Part shown: positions 1-11,520 of the stretch, one piece after another
Numbering within the stretch: the first letter of the stretch is position 1
Layout: every line of letters begins with the position of its first letter
Assembly (NCBI GenBank): GCA_022376465.1
Contig: JACDTU010000005.1
Coordinates: 794,001-858,000 of the forward strand
Length of the DNA: 64,000 nucleotides
Reading direction: 5' to 3'
From: Cubamyces lactineus
Lineage: Eukaryota; Basidiomycota; Agaricomycetes; Polyporales; Polyporaceae
Translations under genes and position numbers: made by a program
The notes under the pieces: model-generated
The model's input: only the letters and a program-made list of their open reading frames with translations
What the model was told of the DNA's origin: nothing
Database searches by the model: none

Positions 1-1096
1 ACAGCTAACAACTCGCGCTCAGGTGGATTATCTCGCGAAGCGAGCGAGCGGCTGTATATCCCCCCTAAACCCTCCTAAACCTCGACTCTCACGCCTTCCT
101 ATGCAACTTACTGTACACTATTACCTCTGTATTATATTTTGTGTTCCCACCGAACTGAGTCACGATGATACCTCGTCCCGCCTCTGGTCCAATGTTCATT
201 GAGTCGGAGTGCGAGATTCTGTCGGCAAGTTCAGTCAGCATCAACCCGTCAGTGCCCGGGAGCTTCCACGAAAGGAAGAGCTCCCTTCAGCGTCAAGGGC
301 GATAGCTTTAGATCCTAACAGGCTCAAATATTGCACAGCCACATACTCAACGCCCGGGGGCTACTGTGGTTAACGCTTGGGCGCTACTAGAGTACCCCTA
401 CAGCGGAGGCATCCTTCAAACAGCCAGTCTGGGGCAATGCCATTGCACAGAAGAAATGAGTATATCACTCTGATTGAAGAGTCTGCATATCTCCTGAGAG
501 GCCCCCCCTCAGTTCCTCATAGCTGCAAGTTCACCGTCGGTTACACAGTTGAATGATGGCGGCCGCATGCATGCAGAACGATAGAACACACGGACAACGG
601 GCAGAGGTAGAATGGCAGATGTGTAGGAACACCACACAGTGGCTCATTCAGATCACAATCCGAACACACGAGGCACGGTCGCGTTGGTCAACAAGTGCAC
701 GTGACTATGCGCGATCGATACGAACATCCGTTTTGAGAAATTTCGCGTCATGACACGTGTATTGACTACCACACACACGGTACAGACATACGAGTATACA
801 GGCAACAGACAACAACGACGTAGCGGGGCGGGAGCATAGCAATTATGTACAGTACAGATGAGGAGATGAGAGCAATGAGATAGTGTGGGGTCGATATGCA
901 CAGAGGAAGGGAAAGCGATGATGAGGAATCGTGCAGGGCATGTGAGAGACCGTAATAACGTTGCGAGGAGGTGCGTCAGCGGCGACGCGTCGTGGCTATC
1001 GGGGTCGTCGTCAGCGACCCGTGGATGACGCAGAGAGAGGGTGGGGAAGAGAGAGTGCCGACTGAAAACTCACCATAGCTGACCACGTCCCGAATC
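1..1096. other. Left-edge stretch without a convincing gene
   Basis: No reading frame here has a plausible start, splice pattern or family motif. The last part is probably the 3' flank of the small minus-strand gene that ends at 1097. An 11-bp sequence at 10-20 recurs inverted at 1655-1665, which is probably chance. Confidence 0.5.
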
Positions 1097-1489
1097 CTAC
1101 TCGTCGCGAGGGGTCGTGATTCCATAGTAGATCTCGGTGAGCGTAAACTCTCGGTTCTCCGTGGTGACTTGCCGGTCCAAGGCACCGAGTACGCGGCGGT
1201 ACTTGTGGTCTTCAGGGCGTTTAATGCCCTTCTTCGCGGTTGCCTTACGTTTGAGGCCGCGAGCACGCCGCTGCGGCCCAGACGACGCGGAGACGCTCGG
1301 GTCTGCGTTTTCATTCTCTTGATCGTGAGAGGAGCGAGCGCGCCCGCTGGTGGACGGACGCGTGAGGTTGGTGGTAGAAGTGACGGGTATATCGGGGATG
1401 GGGGTTGCCTCCGCGGCGGTAGAAGGGTTTGCGTCTCCTGCGGGGACGACGAAATGAAGGTTGCCGTTGTGGGTAATGAAAGCGGACAT
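1097..1489 (-). CDS. Small hypothetical protein, 130 aa, basic C-terminal half
   Basis: Family not recognised. A single-exon frame starts at the ATG at 1489 (first residues MSAFITHNGN) and stops at 1097. The frame is open further upstream to 1642, but that part is low complexity and the ATG at 1489 lies in better context. The first half is rich in Ser, Thr and Pro; a QENENADPS segment follows, then a Lys/Arg-rich patch (RGLKRKATAKKG, nuclear-signal-like), then a charged tail with TLTEIYYGITTP. No membrane segment or signal peptide is seen. A short nuclear protein is one possibility, but this is a guess from composition. Confidence 0.5.
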   Translation of the reverse strand: MSAFITHNGNLHFVVPAGDANPSTAAEATPIPDIPVTSTTNLTRPSTSGRARSSHDQENENADPSVSASSGPQRRARGLKRKATAKKGIKRPEDHKYRRVLGALDRQVTTENREFTLTEIYYGITTPRDE

Positions 1490-4119
1490 TGTGTTATGGG
1501 GTATAGTGAAAGATACGATGGTGGAATAACGGGGTATGGGTGCTGTGGCTGGCGTGGGTCTGTGGCTGAACAGAGACGGTAGTAGTGGGGAAGAGGAGGA
1601 AGTCGCGTCGAGGACCGAACTTGTACCACCCACGCGCGCCAACTCGCGTTAAGCGAGCGCGAGTTTCCGAAAATCTGCAGGGGCAGCCAGCGCGGGACCC
1701 CCATCACTGGGTTTGCAAACAAAGAGGCCCAGGTAACGGCGGCACCCCATTGTAGACGCTCGGCTTCCGCTCACCGGCCCGCATCGATCATGGCTAAGCA
1801 AAGGGGATCACTATAATCTGCACAGCTGTATAACGAAGAATAGAGAACGTACCAGATGACCGTGGAACCGGATCACAGACCTGTCCTCCCTTTGCCAGCC
1901 CTCCCATAGCCCATCGCACATACCCTCCGCTGCTCCGGTCGCCCGTAGTGCCGCTGCGGCACCATGATGAATCGGACATCACTGCAGGCAAGACGAGAAG
2001 CATATGCGCATAAAGGCCTTGAATGTGTTCATATAGTCGGCGAGCTTGGACTCGCATTGTGCATTGTGGTCAGCATGGGTGACCAAGCGCTGCCCTTCCT
2101 TGTCTTCCACGACGGCCGTCTAGACTCTTTCGTTTCTCGCCCACCCCGCGCTCATGGATCGGAAAGGTCGGAAGCGGCTCGACTGCCAGGCTCACATAAC
2201 GTACAGCGCACCGATGTGAGCCACTTGTCGCGGCCCACATCGCCGACCACAGTTTCCGGAGGGAAGCGCAGTGCGCACTGACCGACAGGCTACTCCTCTG
2301 ACTACTCTGGCGGCACCATTCGCTGCAAGCTAGCCGCCATGGAGGCGCGAGGGTGGACGAGGTGGAGCGGATATGAGAACCTGAGGGTACGTCTCCTAAT
2401 GCGCGATACAGATACACTGAGTCCACTTCGCCCAAGCGGGTCGCGACAGAGGCGATGTGCGTTCAAGTACCAGTGCAGCCTCCCACTCCACTACTCCATA
2501 CCTCAAGACATCCTCGCTTAACCACGTACTTCTATGAGCCCCGTCGCGGACCATATACGATCGTCCCAGCAGTAGGCAAGCACGACGCGTCCACGAAGTT
2601 ATGACCTTGGCGACACGGCCGCTGAGATTGGGTCGTATCGTATTCACCCATTCAGGTATGTCGCTTGCCAGCCCTCGTTCGCCTCCAGAACTCCTTGAAA
2701 TCCTGTATAGCATGAAGTCGGCCGCCTGTGTGCGTTACCATCACGCAGACGGTCCTTCATGCTAGCAAAGAACTGGCTGCTCCTGTGTACCGTGCCATGC
2801 AAATGCAGACCACCACCCATTCATCCCGTACGCATTACATATACCAGTGTCTCTAAGCCGAGTACTCTTAGACAGAGCGTTCACGACCGGTGCATGGTGA
2901 TCATCACAAATTCACCGTGGGTCTAGCATGTGCAATACTTCTCTCGACAGGAGATGCACCAGCACACTCTTCACACATACTTGGGAGGTTGCTCACTCCC
3001 TACTACCGCCGTGTGGTAATAAGTCACGTCGCTCAATCTCCCTCATTTCGGAGGATGTGCGACGTTACCTACCAGACGCTAGATGTCTGAACGACAACAC
3101 GGCGTTCATAGGGCATGGTCGCGATGTCATATTCACTCTGAGGCAAGCTTTCGTAGCGCGTATAGTGTACCTACCGTCATTCATGGAATCCTCGCAGTTG
3201 GATGCTTCTCACCGCAGCGGAATACTATGTTGAGTAGCAGTGTCCTACGTAAATTGACCTGAGAACACTCGTAAAGCCTCATATTACTGGCGAGAGCCGC
3301 GAGATCGAGCAAAACGAACTCTTACATGTTCATACCATGCCCGACGTCTGCACGGACTTAACGGAGCGCTCCGGGATATCGTCAGTTGCCATTCCGTCGT
3401 AATTTCTTCGCTCAAAGGGAAGAAGTTCGTGAATGGTTATGGGTTTTCTGACTCCCTGTTGCCGCTGAGACAACGCGGCCGTATGCTTCCACCGAGTTGC
3501 GTCGCACTCAGCCCGTGAATCGAGTGCAAAATTTGTTGCAAAAATGCCTTTCATGCCATAGCATTCTTGGGCGGTATTCGTATCCTTTCTGGATAACCGG
3601 GTTATCCTTGAGGGGTTTGAGGAGCTCATTAGATCACAAGCAACAGAGGGGAATGTGCAGTAAAGCAGACACGAAAATGGGGGCAGATAGTGGTTGAGAG
3701 CGAAACCGCTGCGGGGCGGCAATCGTGTGTGTGCGTGCAGAGCGCGCGCAGGTGACCGGGACGAGGGACCCACTGGCATAGTCTGAGTGGCTGGTAGCTG
3801 CTACATCACAGTCGACCAGTACTGAGTATTGTCTACGATATACACGCGCACGCAAGATGTCCCCACGCATGCATGGTTGTCTAGGTGTCTGGAAACGAGT
3901 TCCCCAGCCTTGACTGATGCCAATACTCCTTGCAGAGCTCATCTGATGTCTGCCACATCCCAAGCGAACTATCGCGCACTACTAGTAGGACCTCAGAAAT
4001 AATTGACAGCTTTTGGACCTTGACAGATTCATAGGGCGCAGGAGAGTCGCACCACACCGACCCACCGAGCAAGAGGCCTCTAAATTACGACGCTATACAT
4101 GTAGTATGACATACTGTCA
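1490..4119. other. 2.6-kb gene-poor stretch
   Basis: Short overlapping frames occur on both strands with no splice-consistent extension and no recognisable domain. The only frame worth naming is the 99-residue one at 3330-3629 (minus), listed separately. The stretch may hold decayed mobile DNA, but no terminal repeats or transposase motifs were recognised. Confidence 0.4.
3330..3629 (-). CDS. Doubtful short ORF, 99 aa
   Basis: An ATG-started frame (MSSSNPSRITRLSRKD) runs to a stop at 3330 with no intron. The product is polar, without membrane segments or cysteine pattern, and no family is recognised. Nothing around it confirms that it is expressed. It is kept as a weak candidate because it is the longest ATG-started single-exon frame in this gene-poor stretch. 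Confidence 0.2.
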   Translation of the reverse strand: MSSSNPSRITRLSRKDTNTAQECYGMKGIFATNFALDSRAECDATRWKHTAALSQRQQGVRKPITIHELLPFERRNYDGMATDDIPERSVKSVQTSGMV

Positions 4120-4915
4120 CTATGAGGCAGCGATTGTCTGCTGCGGGTTGACGTCCGCAGATAGCTCTGGGGTAATGAGCAAGTTACCAAGCCGAGGTGG
4201 TGCTTTGCGGTCGATGAATTCCATGAGTGTAGGGAGTTTGGCACATGCGAGACGGAGCGCTATTGCGTGTGCACGGAATCAGCGAACACATGCTGTGGAA
4301 TAGGAACATGATAGCGCATACCTTCTCGAGCCAACTCTTCACGGATAGGCGCACCTCCAAGCTCGAAAATGACACGTCCTGGCGCGACACTGCAATACCG
4401 TTAGAGATGAATGCGCTACGATGCCCAGCTCTACTCACCGAGTCGCCCAGTATTCAAAGGAACCCTTTCCTTTACCCATACGTGTCTCGTTTCCCTGCAA
4501 CATGCCTTGTGAACACGTACCTCCCAGTCACAATCGCAAAACACACCTTGATACAGACGGGGATGTCAGGGAACACCCGCATGTACACCTTCGCACCCTT
4601 TATAGGCTTAAGTTTCCGCTTCAACGCGTCGTCTGCAGACTTGAGCTGCTTCGCAGTTATCCGCGCGCCATTGCCCTTCACACGGATGCCCCAGTCTCCG
4701 AAAGCCAGAGTGGTCCCCTTGATCGAGCCGCCAACGGGAACAGGGAGCACACCCTTGTGTCTCTTGATGAATTTGACCGAGCGCGGCGCGAGCTGGTGGC
4801 GGCCTCGCGCAAAGACCATCGAAGGAGAGCTCAACGCCGGCCCAAACGGCGACGACGTCCAGGTCGAGGGCCGGCACGCAGCCAGCAGCGTCCGCGCAGA
4901 TGGTAGAGAGAACAT
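4120..4915 (-). CDS. MRPL16: Mitochondrial large-subunit ribosomal protein uL16m
   Basis: This is a component of the mitochondrial 54S ribosomal subunit that sits near the peptidyl-transferase centre. The four-exon model is 4915-4547, 4494-4439, 4389-4322 and 4259-4120, giving 210 residues with all phases consistent. The first about 45 residues are Ser/Ala/Arg-rich and look like a mitochondrial targeting sequence. The L16 core follows: GRHQLAPRSVKFIKRHKG, then IKGTTLAFGDWGIRVKG, KVYMRVFPDIPVCIK, and after the first intron NETRMGKGKGSFEYWATR. The segment VIFELGGAPIREELAREALR closes the fold. The introns are 45-62 nt with good GT and AG ends. It is head to head with the gene at 5111, only 195 bp between the start codons. 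Confidence 0.93.
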
Positions 4916-5110
4916 GGAGAGTGCTGCTTACGTAAGGGTGCGCTGTCTGCTTTGGACGAGGGATCAGGCGCCTATTGTATACGTGAATTGCCTGCTCTTG
5001 CCCGACGCCTTGCACTCAGTCTGGCTCTCTGGCAGTAAGACAGCGTCGACCCTTCTGTGCTCCTGCTTCTCCTGTGTTCTGTGTTGACCTCGGTTCAATT
5101 GCGCGACACC
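4916..5110. promoter_or_regulatory. Shared intergenic promoter region between divergent genes
   Basis: The 195 bp between the ATG of MRPL16 (minus) and the ATG at 5111 (plus) must contain both 5' untranslated regions and promoters. No clear TATA element is seen. The arrangement suggests a bidirectional promoter, which is inference from spacing only. Confidence 0.45.
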
Positions 5111-5718
5111 ATGCAACACGTTCTTCCAAAGGCTTTGAAGAGCGTCGTGAACCGCCATGCTAGCGTGGAGGCACGGCAACTGGTCCTTTCGCTCCTCAAG
5201 GAGGAGAAGCAACCGCTCACGGTCCAGGAGATCTACAACCTGTCTCAAAAGCGGAACCTCCAGACACCAGATGGCTCTCCCATTTTCCCCTCAATGAGGT
5301 GTGCTCGCATCGCGTATCAGAGCCCTGAACCTCTCCTTACAGTCACTTGGCCAGGTATCTGAAGAAGGTTGTTCTGCCCGAGCTGGCGGATGCCGGCAAG
5401 CTCCAAAAAGTCCACGAACGCTTGAAGTTGACGGAGGAGCAGTTGAAGGCACTCAGGGAAAGGATGGGAAAGTCGACGTACGGCCTAACTGGGGTCCCCT
5501 CGAGCGTCGAGCTTTGGCGGTGGCAAATCAAGGAGCCAGAAACTAAGGAGCCGGAGCCGGTCAAGCAGGTTTTCGGCAAGGAGGTTGGTGTTGGCGCGGA
5601 TTGGTCACACTTGAACAAGCGAAGGCAGCGTGCACGGGAGGAAAAGGTCAAGAAGGATGTGCAGTGGCTGAAGGAGCTCGAACGAGCAAGGAATGAGGTG
5701 ATGAACTCTTCTTCATGA
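5111..5718 (+). CDS. Unknown protein, 187 aa, possible winged-helix N-terminus and coiled C-terminus
   Basis: Two exons, 5111-5298 and 5343-5718, joined by a 44-nt intron, give 187 residues. The start at 5111 (MQHVLPKALK) follows in-frame sequence with no better ATG. Residues about 18-80 (VEARQLVLSLLKEEKQPLTV through YLKKVVLPELADAGK) have the helix-helix-helix pattern of a winged-helix fold. The remainder is rich in charged helix (LTEEQLKALRERMGK, then NKRRQRAREEKVKKDVQWL), likely coiled coil. The conserved-looking ELWRWQIKEP lies between. I do not recognise the family. Pairing with MRPL16 makes a mitochondrial or translation role conceivable, but no clear targeting peptide is visible. Confidence 0.8.
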
Positions 5719-6003
5719 TTGTGAGTACGTCTCTGCTGCTACTTGCGGAGGACTAACCATCAACACAGACAGCCTATCTGTAACCATAGCATACCACTTC
5801 CTAATGACATGCTTACCTTGTTTTACACATCTCCATCCTACGATTCCTCATCTCGGGAAGCGCATAGGCATACGGGGGTCCATAATAGTTAAATTGCACA
5901 AGTTCACTATAGCGGTGAGCGTGAACTAGTGACATAAAGGTCCTAAATTATGCACCGAACGAACCACAAGAGAAAGACAAAGCGCGGCACCACCGAACCG
6001 TGA

Positions 6004-8372
6004 TCAGAACAGCTCCTCTTCCTCCGGCTTCCAGTTCTTCGCCTGGTCCCAATATCCCGCCAACTTCTCTCCCAGCACCTCCTTGGCTGCGGCATCCGTC
6101 GGGCAACTCTTCGGCTTGAAGTTGTTGTACGCGCGATCTCTGAGTTGGCCCTCCCAAATCAACCAGCAATGATTGTCCTCCAAAGACAACTGGCCGTGCT
6201 CTACCGACTCCGATGCGACGGCCTTGCCCTTTCCCTTACCGCCGTCGCCTTCTTCGCCGCCCTCTAGTTCAACGTCCTCGCCTCCCCGCTCGCGCGCGGG
6301 CTCGGTCCACGCAATGCGGCGCAGCATGAGACGTTTGTACTGCCGGATGAACTTGGCGGCGCCCTCCACGTAGACCATGCTGAACGAGGGATTGAAGATG
6401 CACACGCCTGTGAGGTTCATCTGCTCCGCGTTCTTGCGCACTTTGAAACGATGCGATGGGTCGGAGAGCGTCTTGACCCTGTGGAAACGCACTATGAGCG
6501 AACATGCTGGCGCTGTGACGGTGGTTAGAACGCACTTGAAAACGGCACCATAGATACCCTTCTTCTCCTCTTCGGCCTTCTTGGTCTCGATCTTCTCGCG
6601 CCTTTGTTCGTCCGTGAGCTTCCGCTCTGCATTCATCTTCTCGTGTTGGTGTTTGCGCATGGCGACCTCTCGTCTTACGCGCGCTTCAACACGAGTAGGG
6701 TCTTGCACGGCATCAGATGTCAAAACCTTCATCAGGTTTGCCAAGCGGACTACGACGACGTTGCTTGTTAGCCACCGAATAATCGGAGCGGCGACGGACA
6801 CATTACCTTTGGGAGGATCCGGGGGAATGAGACCCATCCTAATCCTATCGCGCTTGTCTTGCAGCTCGGCCTGCCGCCGTTGCTTCCTCAACCTCTTTTG
6901 CTCCTGTACACCGGTCCCATCAGTATTGAGCTGGATTGGGTCGCTTACGGTGCGGTCAACTCGCCTTCTTAGTGAGCTTTAGTGGTTTCAAGGTCTGCTC
7001 GGTCTTATCTCCGGGAGCGGGTATAGGAATTGGGTGTTGGATGTAGAGCGTTATCGGAGAGTCCGCGGTACGGATGTTGAGTTTGGACATTCCCAGCTCT
7101 ATGTCGTCGTATGTCTTATTTGGGAGAAGAGCTGCATCCCACCATTCAACTGCAGGAGGCGCATCTCGCTATATGACGATGTCAGAAGATACATTGAGCT
7201 GATCCAGTGGCTTAGGTGACTCACTCGGATGTTCTTCTCCAGTGTCTCAAACTCTGAATCTAGACCAGCCTTCTTGGCGCTCTCCGCGATACGCTGCTTC
7301 AATTGCTCGAGTTGCTGTTCCTGCCGAACTTGATTCGCAATTTGCACGTACTTGCCCTTGGGATTGAAGCGGAATTGTCTGCCAACACGCTCCTTTGGTG
7401 CTCCCTCGAAGCCGCTCTCGATTGGCGTGACTGCAGCAGATGCGTAGGGATTCGCAATGGGTTCCTTGGGTACAGTAGGAGTAGCAGCGGGAGGAGGAGT
7501 AGGAGCATTGCGTTGATTGGCCTGAAGGAAGGATATGAGATCAGGTCCTCAAAATCGTCCTCAAGATACGTACCTTAATGGACGCGAATTTCGGCTGCAT
7601 AGGTTTGTACTTGTCCTTCTTGGACTGTGGTAACGTAGGAGTTGAATCCAAGAGTAGAGGATGCGCTGCCATCTTCAAGCCAACACCTTGTTGAGCAGGT
7701 TCAGGGGCTTGATTCTTCTTCTTGCCGATTTGGGGAACCGTCTGTATAACGGCCCACGTTAGCTCATAAACGAAGGCTTGTACAAGGAGAACTGACCATG
7801 TACGGGTTGTCCTTTACCGCTAGCTTGTTTTGGGCCTCAGCTACACGCCGCTTTGCCTCTGCGATACGGCGAGCCATGTCTTCCGGGATAGGCGGAGAGG
7901 GTGATGCCGCAGTGGACGCTGACGCTGATGGCACCCTGGACGCGGGGACTGGGGAAGGGGCAGCTGTAGGCTGCACAGAACTCGACGCCGACGCTGACTT
8001 CTTCATTGCCGCTATCTTGGCAGCAATTTCGGCCCTCTTCTGTGCAATGAGGGCATCGGCGGAGAGCTACATCCACGAGCATGCTTAGATTCGGACACGG
8101 CAATTGAGAGCGTAATACATACCGCTGAACCTGCAGGCGTGCCATTGGAAGAGGTCTGAGCAGGTGCAAGAGGGTTATAGCGCAAATTCGGGATACGGTA
8201 AGAGGCACATTCACCTTCACAAGAAAGAGGAACAGCACTCACGGTATCGCTGCAGTAAGGACGTCTGTTAGGCTCTCAACCAGAAGAAACACGATGAACT
8301 CGCATACCTCTTAAGTTTCTTGGCCGCATTCGCGTCTCCGCTGCCTTCCCAGGCGCGTTTCTTGTCGCTCAT
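6004..8372 (-). CDS. PRP3: U4/U6 small nuclear ribonucleoprotein PRP3
   Basis: Prp3 binds the U4/U6 duplex in the tri-snRNP of the nuclear spliceosome. Exons: 8372-8308, (8249-8243), 8155-8123, 8066-7797, 7741-7574, 7521-7225, 7168-6965, 6903-6807, 6749-6536 and 6478-6004, about 609 residues. The start reads MSDKKRAWEGSGDANAAKK. No N-terminal PWI domain is seen, unlike the human protein. The central PRP3 domain carries AVEWWDAALLPN, EQKRLRKQRRQAELQDKRDR and NLMKVLTSDAVQDPTRVEAR. The C-terminal DUF1115 region has FKVRKNAEQMNLTGVCIFNP and KRLMLRRIAWTEPA. The intron at 6964-6904 begins GC instead of GT. The second exon is 7 nt if the strong donor at 8242 is used. If not, 8249-8123 is one exon and the protein gains 29 in-frame residues. 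Confidence 0.93.
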
Positions 8373-8661
8373 CCTTAGTTGCTGCGGTAGAAGGGGTGCA
8401 ACAGGTACCACGGTGGGGGAAGGAGGCAAGATGCGGGTAGTATTGGCGCGCGTGGAGGTTGCAAGTAAATAGCGCCTTACAGGGCTTTGAATCCTTGTTG
8501 CCGGCGGCCTACAGTCTTCCTTACAAGTTTATGCAAGTACTTACTTTGGCTAATACTAGCATTTGAGCAGAGGAGCATTAGAATTCCAACTACAGTATAG
8601 TGGGCGCGCGGAAGGGAGCCCGGCGCTTCTCCTTTCTCTCTCCACCCCGACGCTGCCCACA

Positions 8662-11520
8662 ATGGCTCCTCGCCGACCCCGCTCCCAGTCCACTATACAA
8701 GGTCCCGTTACCCCTCATAATGGCCAACTACCAACACAACGAACACAGACTCCCGGGAACCCTCCACAGCGACAGCTTGGCATGCCTCTCGCTGTGTATC
8801 AGAGCAACATGAAAGTGCTCGCGCGAAGAGAGCCCTCCATCACCGCCATCATCGACCAATTTAGTCACGTTTGTCTCTACCACTACAATGGACAGAAATG
8901 GGAGAAGCATGGATATGAAGGCAGCATGTTCTTGTACGAGAAGTAAGCATAGTCACTTCCACCCTCGCGTGCACACAGTCTGAGACAATGTGGCAGGACG
9001 AGCTATCCAACATATGGGTTCTACATATTGAACAGGATGGGAACCGATGACTACGTGCGACCGATCTATCCTGAAGACGATCTGGAGATTATGGGGGATT
9101 ATCTCATGTATCGTTTCTACCCCGACTTCACGAAGACTCGACTGGAAATGGGCCTACCTTACCCGATTCCGCAAGAGCATAGGTCAGCCTTCGACCGCGA
9201 ACTGTCCAGACGGGTACCGCCGGACGAAAAGGAGAAGGAATCCGAGAAGAAGGATAAGGACAAGGAGAAGAAGGGGCGTTCGATAATCCTTGGTCTGTGG
9301 ATGTTCCCTACCGACGCCAGGGAACCTCTCAAGGAAGTCATGATGCGGTACGTTCGCTCATTTCAGTGCTCCCGTCTACGTCAACGGGCTGGGCCCTCGC
9401 ACACTATTGCTCGCGCTTGCTGTTCTTTCAAGGATAGGCTTGGACTGGTGCGAGTACTATAGAAAATAAAATGCAGCGAGAATTACTCGCTACCGCTGCG
9501 GGTGTCGTATTCCGTGGGCTGAAATACTGCGATTTGCATCCTCACCGGCTGACTCGCCTACGCTGCTATATCTTTTCATCTTGCTTGTGCTCTGCTTTCC
9601 CATTATAGAACATCTATTGAATTCTTCTATCAGACTTCATTCCTATGTCAAACGCGGGGCGCCATATCCCGACGAGTACAAGTATGGTCCCGGTCGCCCT
9701 CCTCTACCTAACCCTCACTTGCCGACGGCAAGCCGTGCATCTATGCATACCCCTTCACAAGGTTCGTCGACTCAGCATGGCCGATGGTATCCAACATCTC
9801 AATGGCGGTATAGACCAAGGGGTTGGCGTGCAGACTTCACGGACTACGGATAATATCCTTGGTCAATCACAACCGTCCTTCGAGCAAGCGACTGCGGCAA
9901 GCGCTGGTGCAGGCAATGAGTTGGATAGGCTCTTCGCCAAGCTCATTCCTTCTTCTGTATCTGCCCCGTTGCCAGCTGCTCCTTCAACAGGTCCCTCCAG
10001 CTCTTCTGGCAAATCTGTGCACGATCTCTTTGCTGCTCTAGGTGGACATGGTGTGGGGACGCAGAGCATTCCCCCTCCTCAGCTCCCTCCAGCACACAGC
10101 ACGCAGAGCATACCGTATGCCACAGCCTCCGCACAATCTCGATTGGCATTGGAAGGAACCCCTCACTTTGACCCGCGCCTGCCATCTCGTGACATCTCCT
10201 CGCCACGTCCTCGTGATCAACCCATCCACACATTTGCAGCGCCATCCTCTTCGCCTCCCCGTGGTCAAGCTTTGCTTCAGTCGATCTTCGCTTCAGTGAC
10301 TCCCGCTGTGTCCTCCGCTAGCTTGAACACCCAAGCCACTCCCCACTCGCAGCCCGAAGCAATCGACATTGTCTCTCCCAAGCCGACGTCCAGTGCTCTC
10401 CCACAGATCCTCGATCAGGACGTCATCTCCAAATTGCTGGGCTTGGGGCCGGATTCGCGCGCGTCTTCTGCTGCGCCCAGCTCTGTAGGCTCGCGTCGTT
10501 CGAACCCGAACCGTTACGAAGGTGACAATGAGTTCAGCGAAGGGGACCTGGTGCCAGAGAACGTACCCTCACGGTCCAGTACCGTTGATGCGGCTGGAAG
10601 GGCGCGCCAGGCTACCCTGCCTACATTCTCCGTTCAGCGCCCTTTGTCTTCAGAGTCGGAGTCGGATGGAGGCCGACCCGGCAGTGCACGTCGCGTACCG
10701 GGTGATGTGACTCCTCGCCCTCCTGCAGGCGGGCTCCGCCTACCGCCAACCTCGCCTCCTCATGCGAACGTTCCCGCGACTTCTGTCTCTGCGCCGAACC
10801 TTAATGGCCAAACCAACGACACCCCCTCTTCTGCTCCTCGCGAGCGGACCCTGGTCCCGTTTGAAGCCAACTCTGAGCTCTGGCCCTACCCGCGCGCTCC
10901 CCTTGATGACCGCTCCTTCGAGAATGACGATGTGGTCGAACTCGATTTCTCTGACACGCGGGCGCTGAGCGATCCTGCCATCTTCACATCGCGCCTCAAG
11001 GAGAAGCAGAAGAAGGGGAAGGGAAAGAAGAGCAAGAAGGAGCGGGAGGAGGACCGAGAACGGGAGCGCGCACAGATCGAGAAGAGCTGGGATATGCCCG
11101 CGAATGGGCACACCCAGCCCCCCTACCCCTCACACGCCGCCGGCCCGGCGGCTCCTGCGTCTATGGCTACGAGCGCAGGCGCAAATGTAGCCGGCACTAG
11201 CAAACCCGCCAAACAAGGGGTGAATGGCACAACGAACGGAGCGAATGGCGTGCAGCAAGCTAACGGGCACAACCGTAACGGGACGCTGGACAACGTTGCC
11301 GCGAAGGAAGCTATCCTATCCGCGATGTCGGCGCAAGGCCACCCTCCTAGTCATGGAGTCCCGAAGAAACAATTCATCCAGGAATTGCTTTCTCTCATTC
11401 ATGTGCGTATATGTTATTTTCTGAAAGGCGAACGGTGTAACTCAATCATGCTATTCCCTGCAGACCGACGCCCGCTTCGTCGACAGTCTCTGGCAGGACT
11501 ATCTCTCCCGCGCAGCCTAA
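8662..11520 (+). CDS. DCP1: mRNA-decapping factor DCP1, long form with C-terminal helix
   Basis: Dcp1 activates the Dcp2 decapping enzyme in the 5'-3' mRNA decay pathway, in cytoplasm and P-bodies. Exons: 8662-8942, 8997-9347, 9634-9761, 9814-11402 and 11464-11520, giving 801 residues with consistent phases. The EVH1-type domain spans roughly residues 40-230, with QSNMKVLARREPSITAIIDQ, LYHYNGQKWEKHGYEGSMFL, TYGFYILNRMG and GLWMFPTDAREPLKEV. A lysine/glutamate-rich insert (residues about 180-195) interrupts it. A Ser/Pro-rich, probably disordered region follows, with a Lys/Glu helix around KKGKGKKSKKEREEDRERE. The last 32 residues (FIQELLSLIHTDARFVDSLW onward) resemble the DCP1 trimerisation helix known from animals. 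Intron 2 is 286 nt, long for this window. The protein is far longer than yeast Dcp1. Confidence 0.9.

Noticed and set aside
10..1665. An 11-bp sequence at 10-20 occurs inverted at 1655-1665, as if terminal inverted repeats of a mobile element
   Set aside because: The arms diverge immediately, no target duplication or transposase is seen, and the sequence is low-complexity CG-rich.
976..1722. 248-residue minus-strand frame
   Set aside because: Ser/Pro/Arg-rich shadow of the 130-aa gene in another frame; its only merit is length in GC-rich DNA.
2928..3233. 101-residue plus-strand ORF containing SEDVRRYLPDARCL
   Set aside because: No ATG-linked promoter, intron or family support; composition is like random frames.
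4245..5087. 280-residue plus-strand ORF
   Set aside because: Lies antisense over the well-supported MRPL16 exons and has no motif of its own.
9645..9813. Continuous extension of the 642-residue frame upstream into 9645
   Set aside because: The true DCP1 frame there is a different one (HSYVKRGAPYPDEYKYGPGR), joined by the 52-nt intron 9762-9813.
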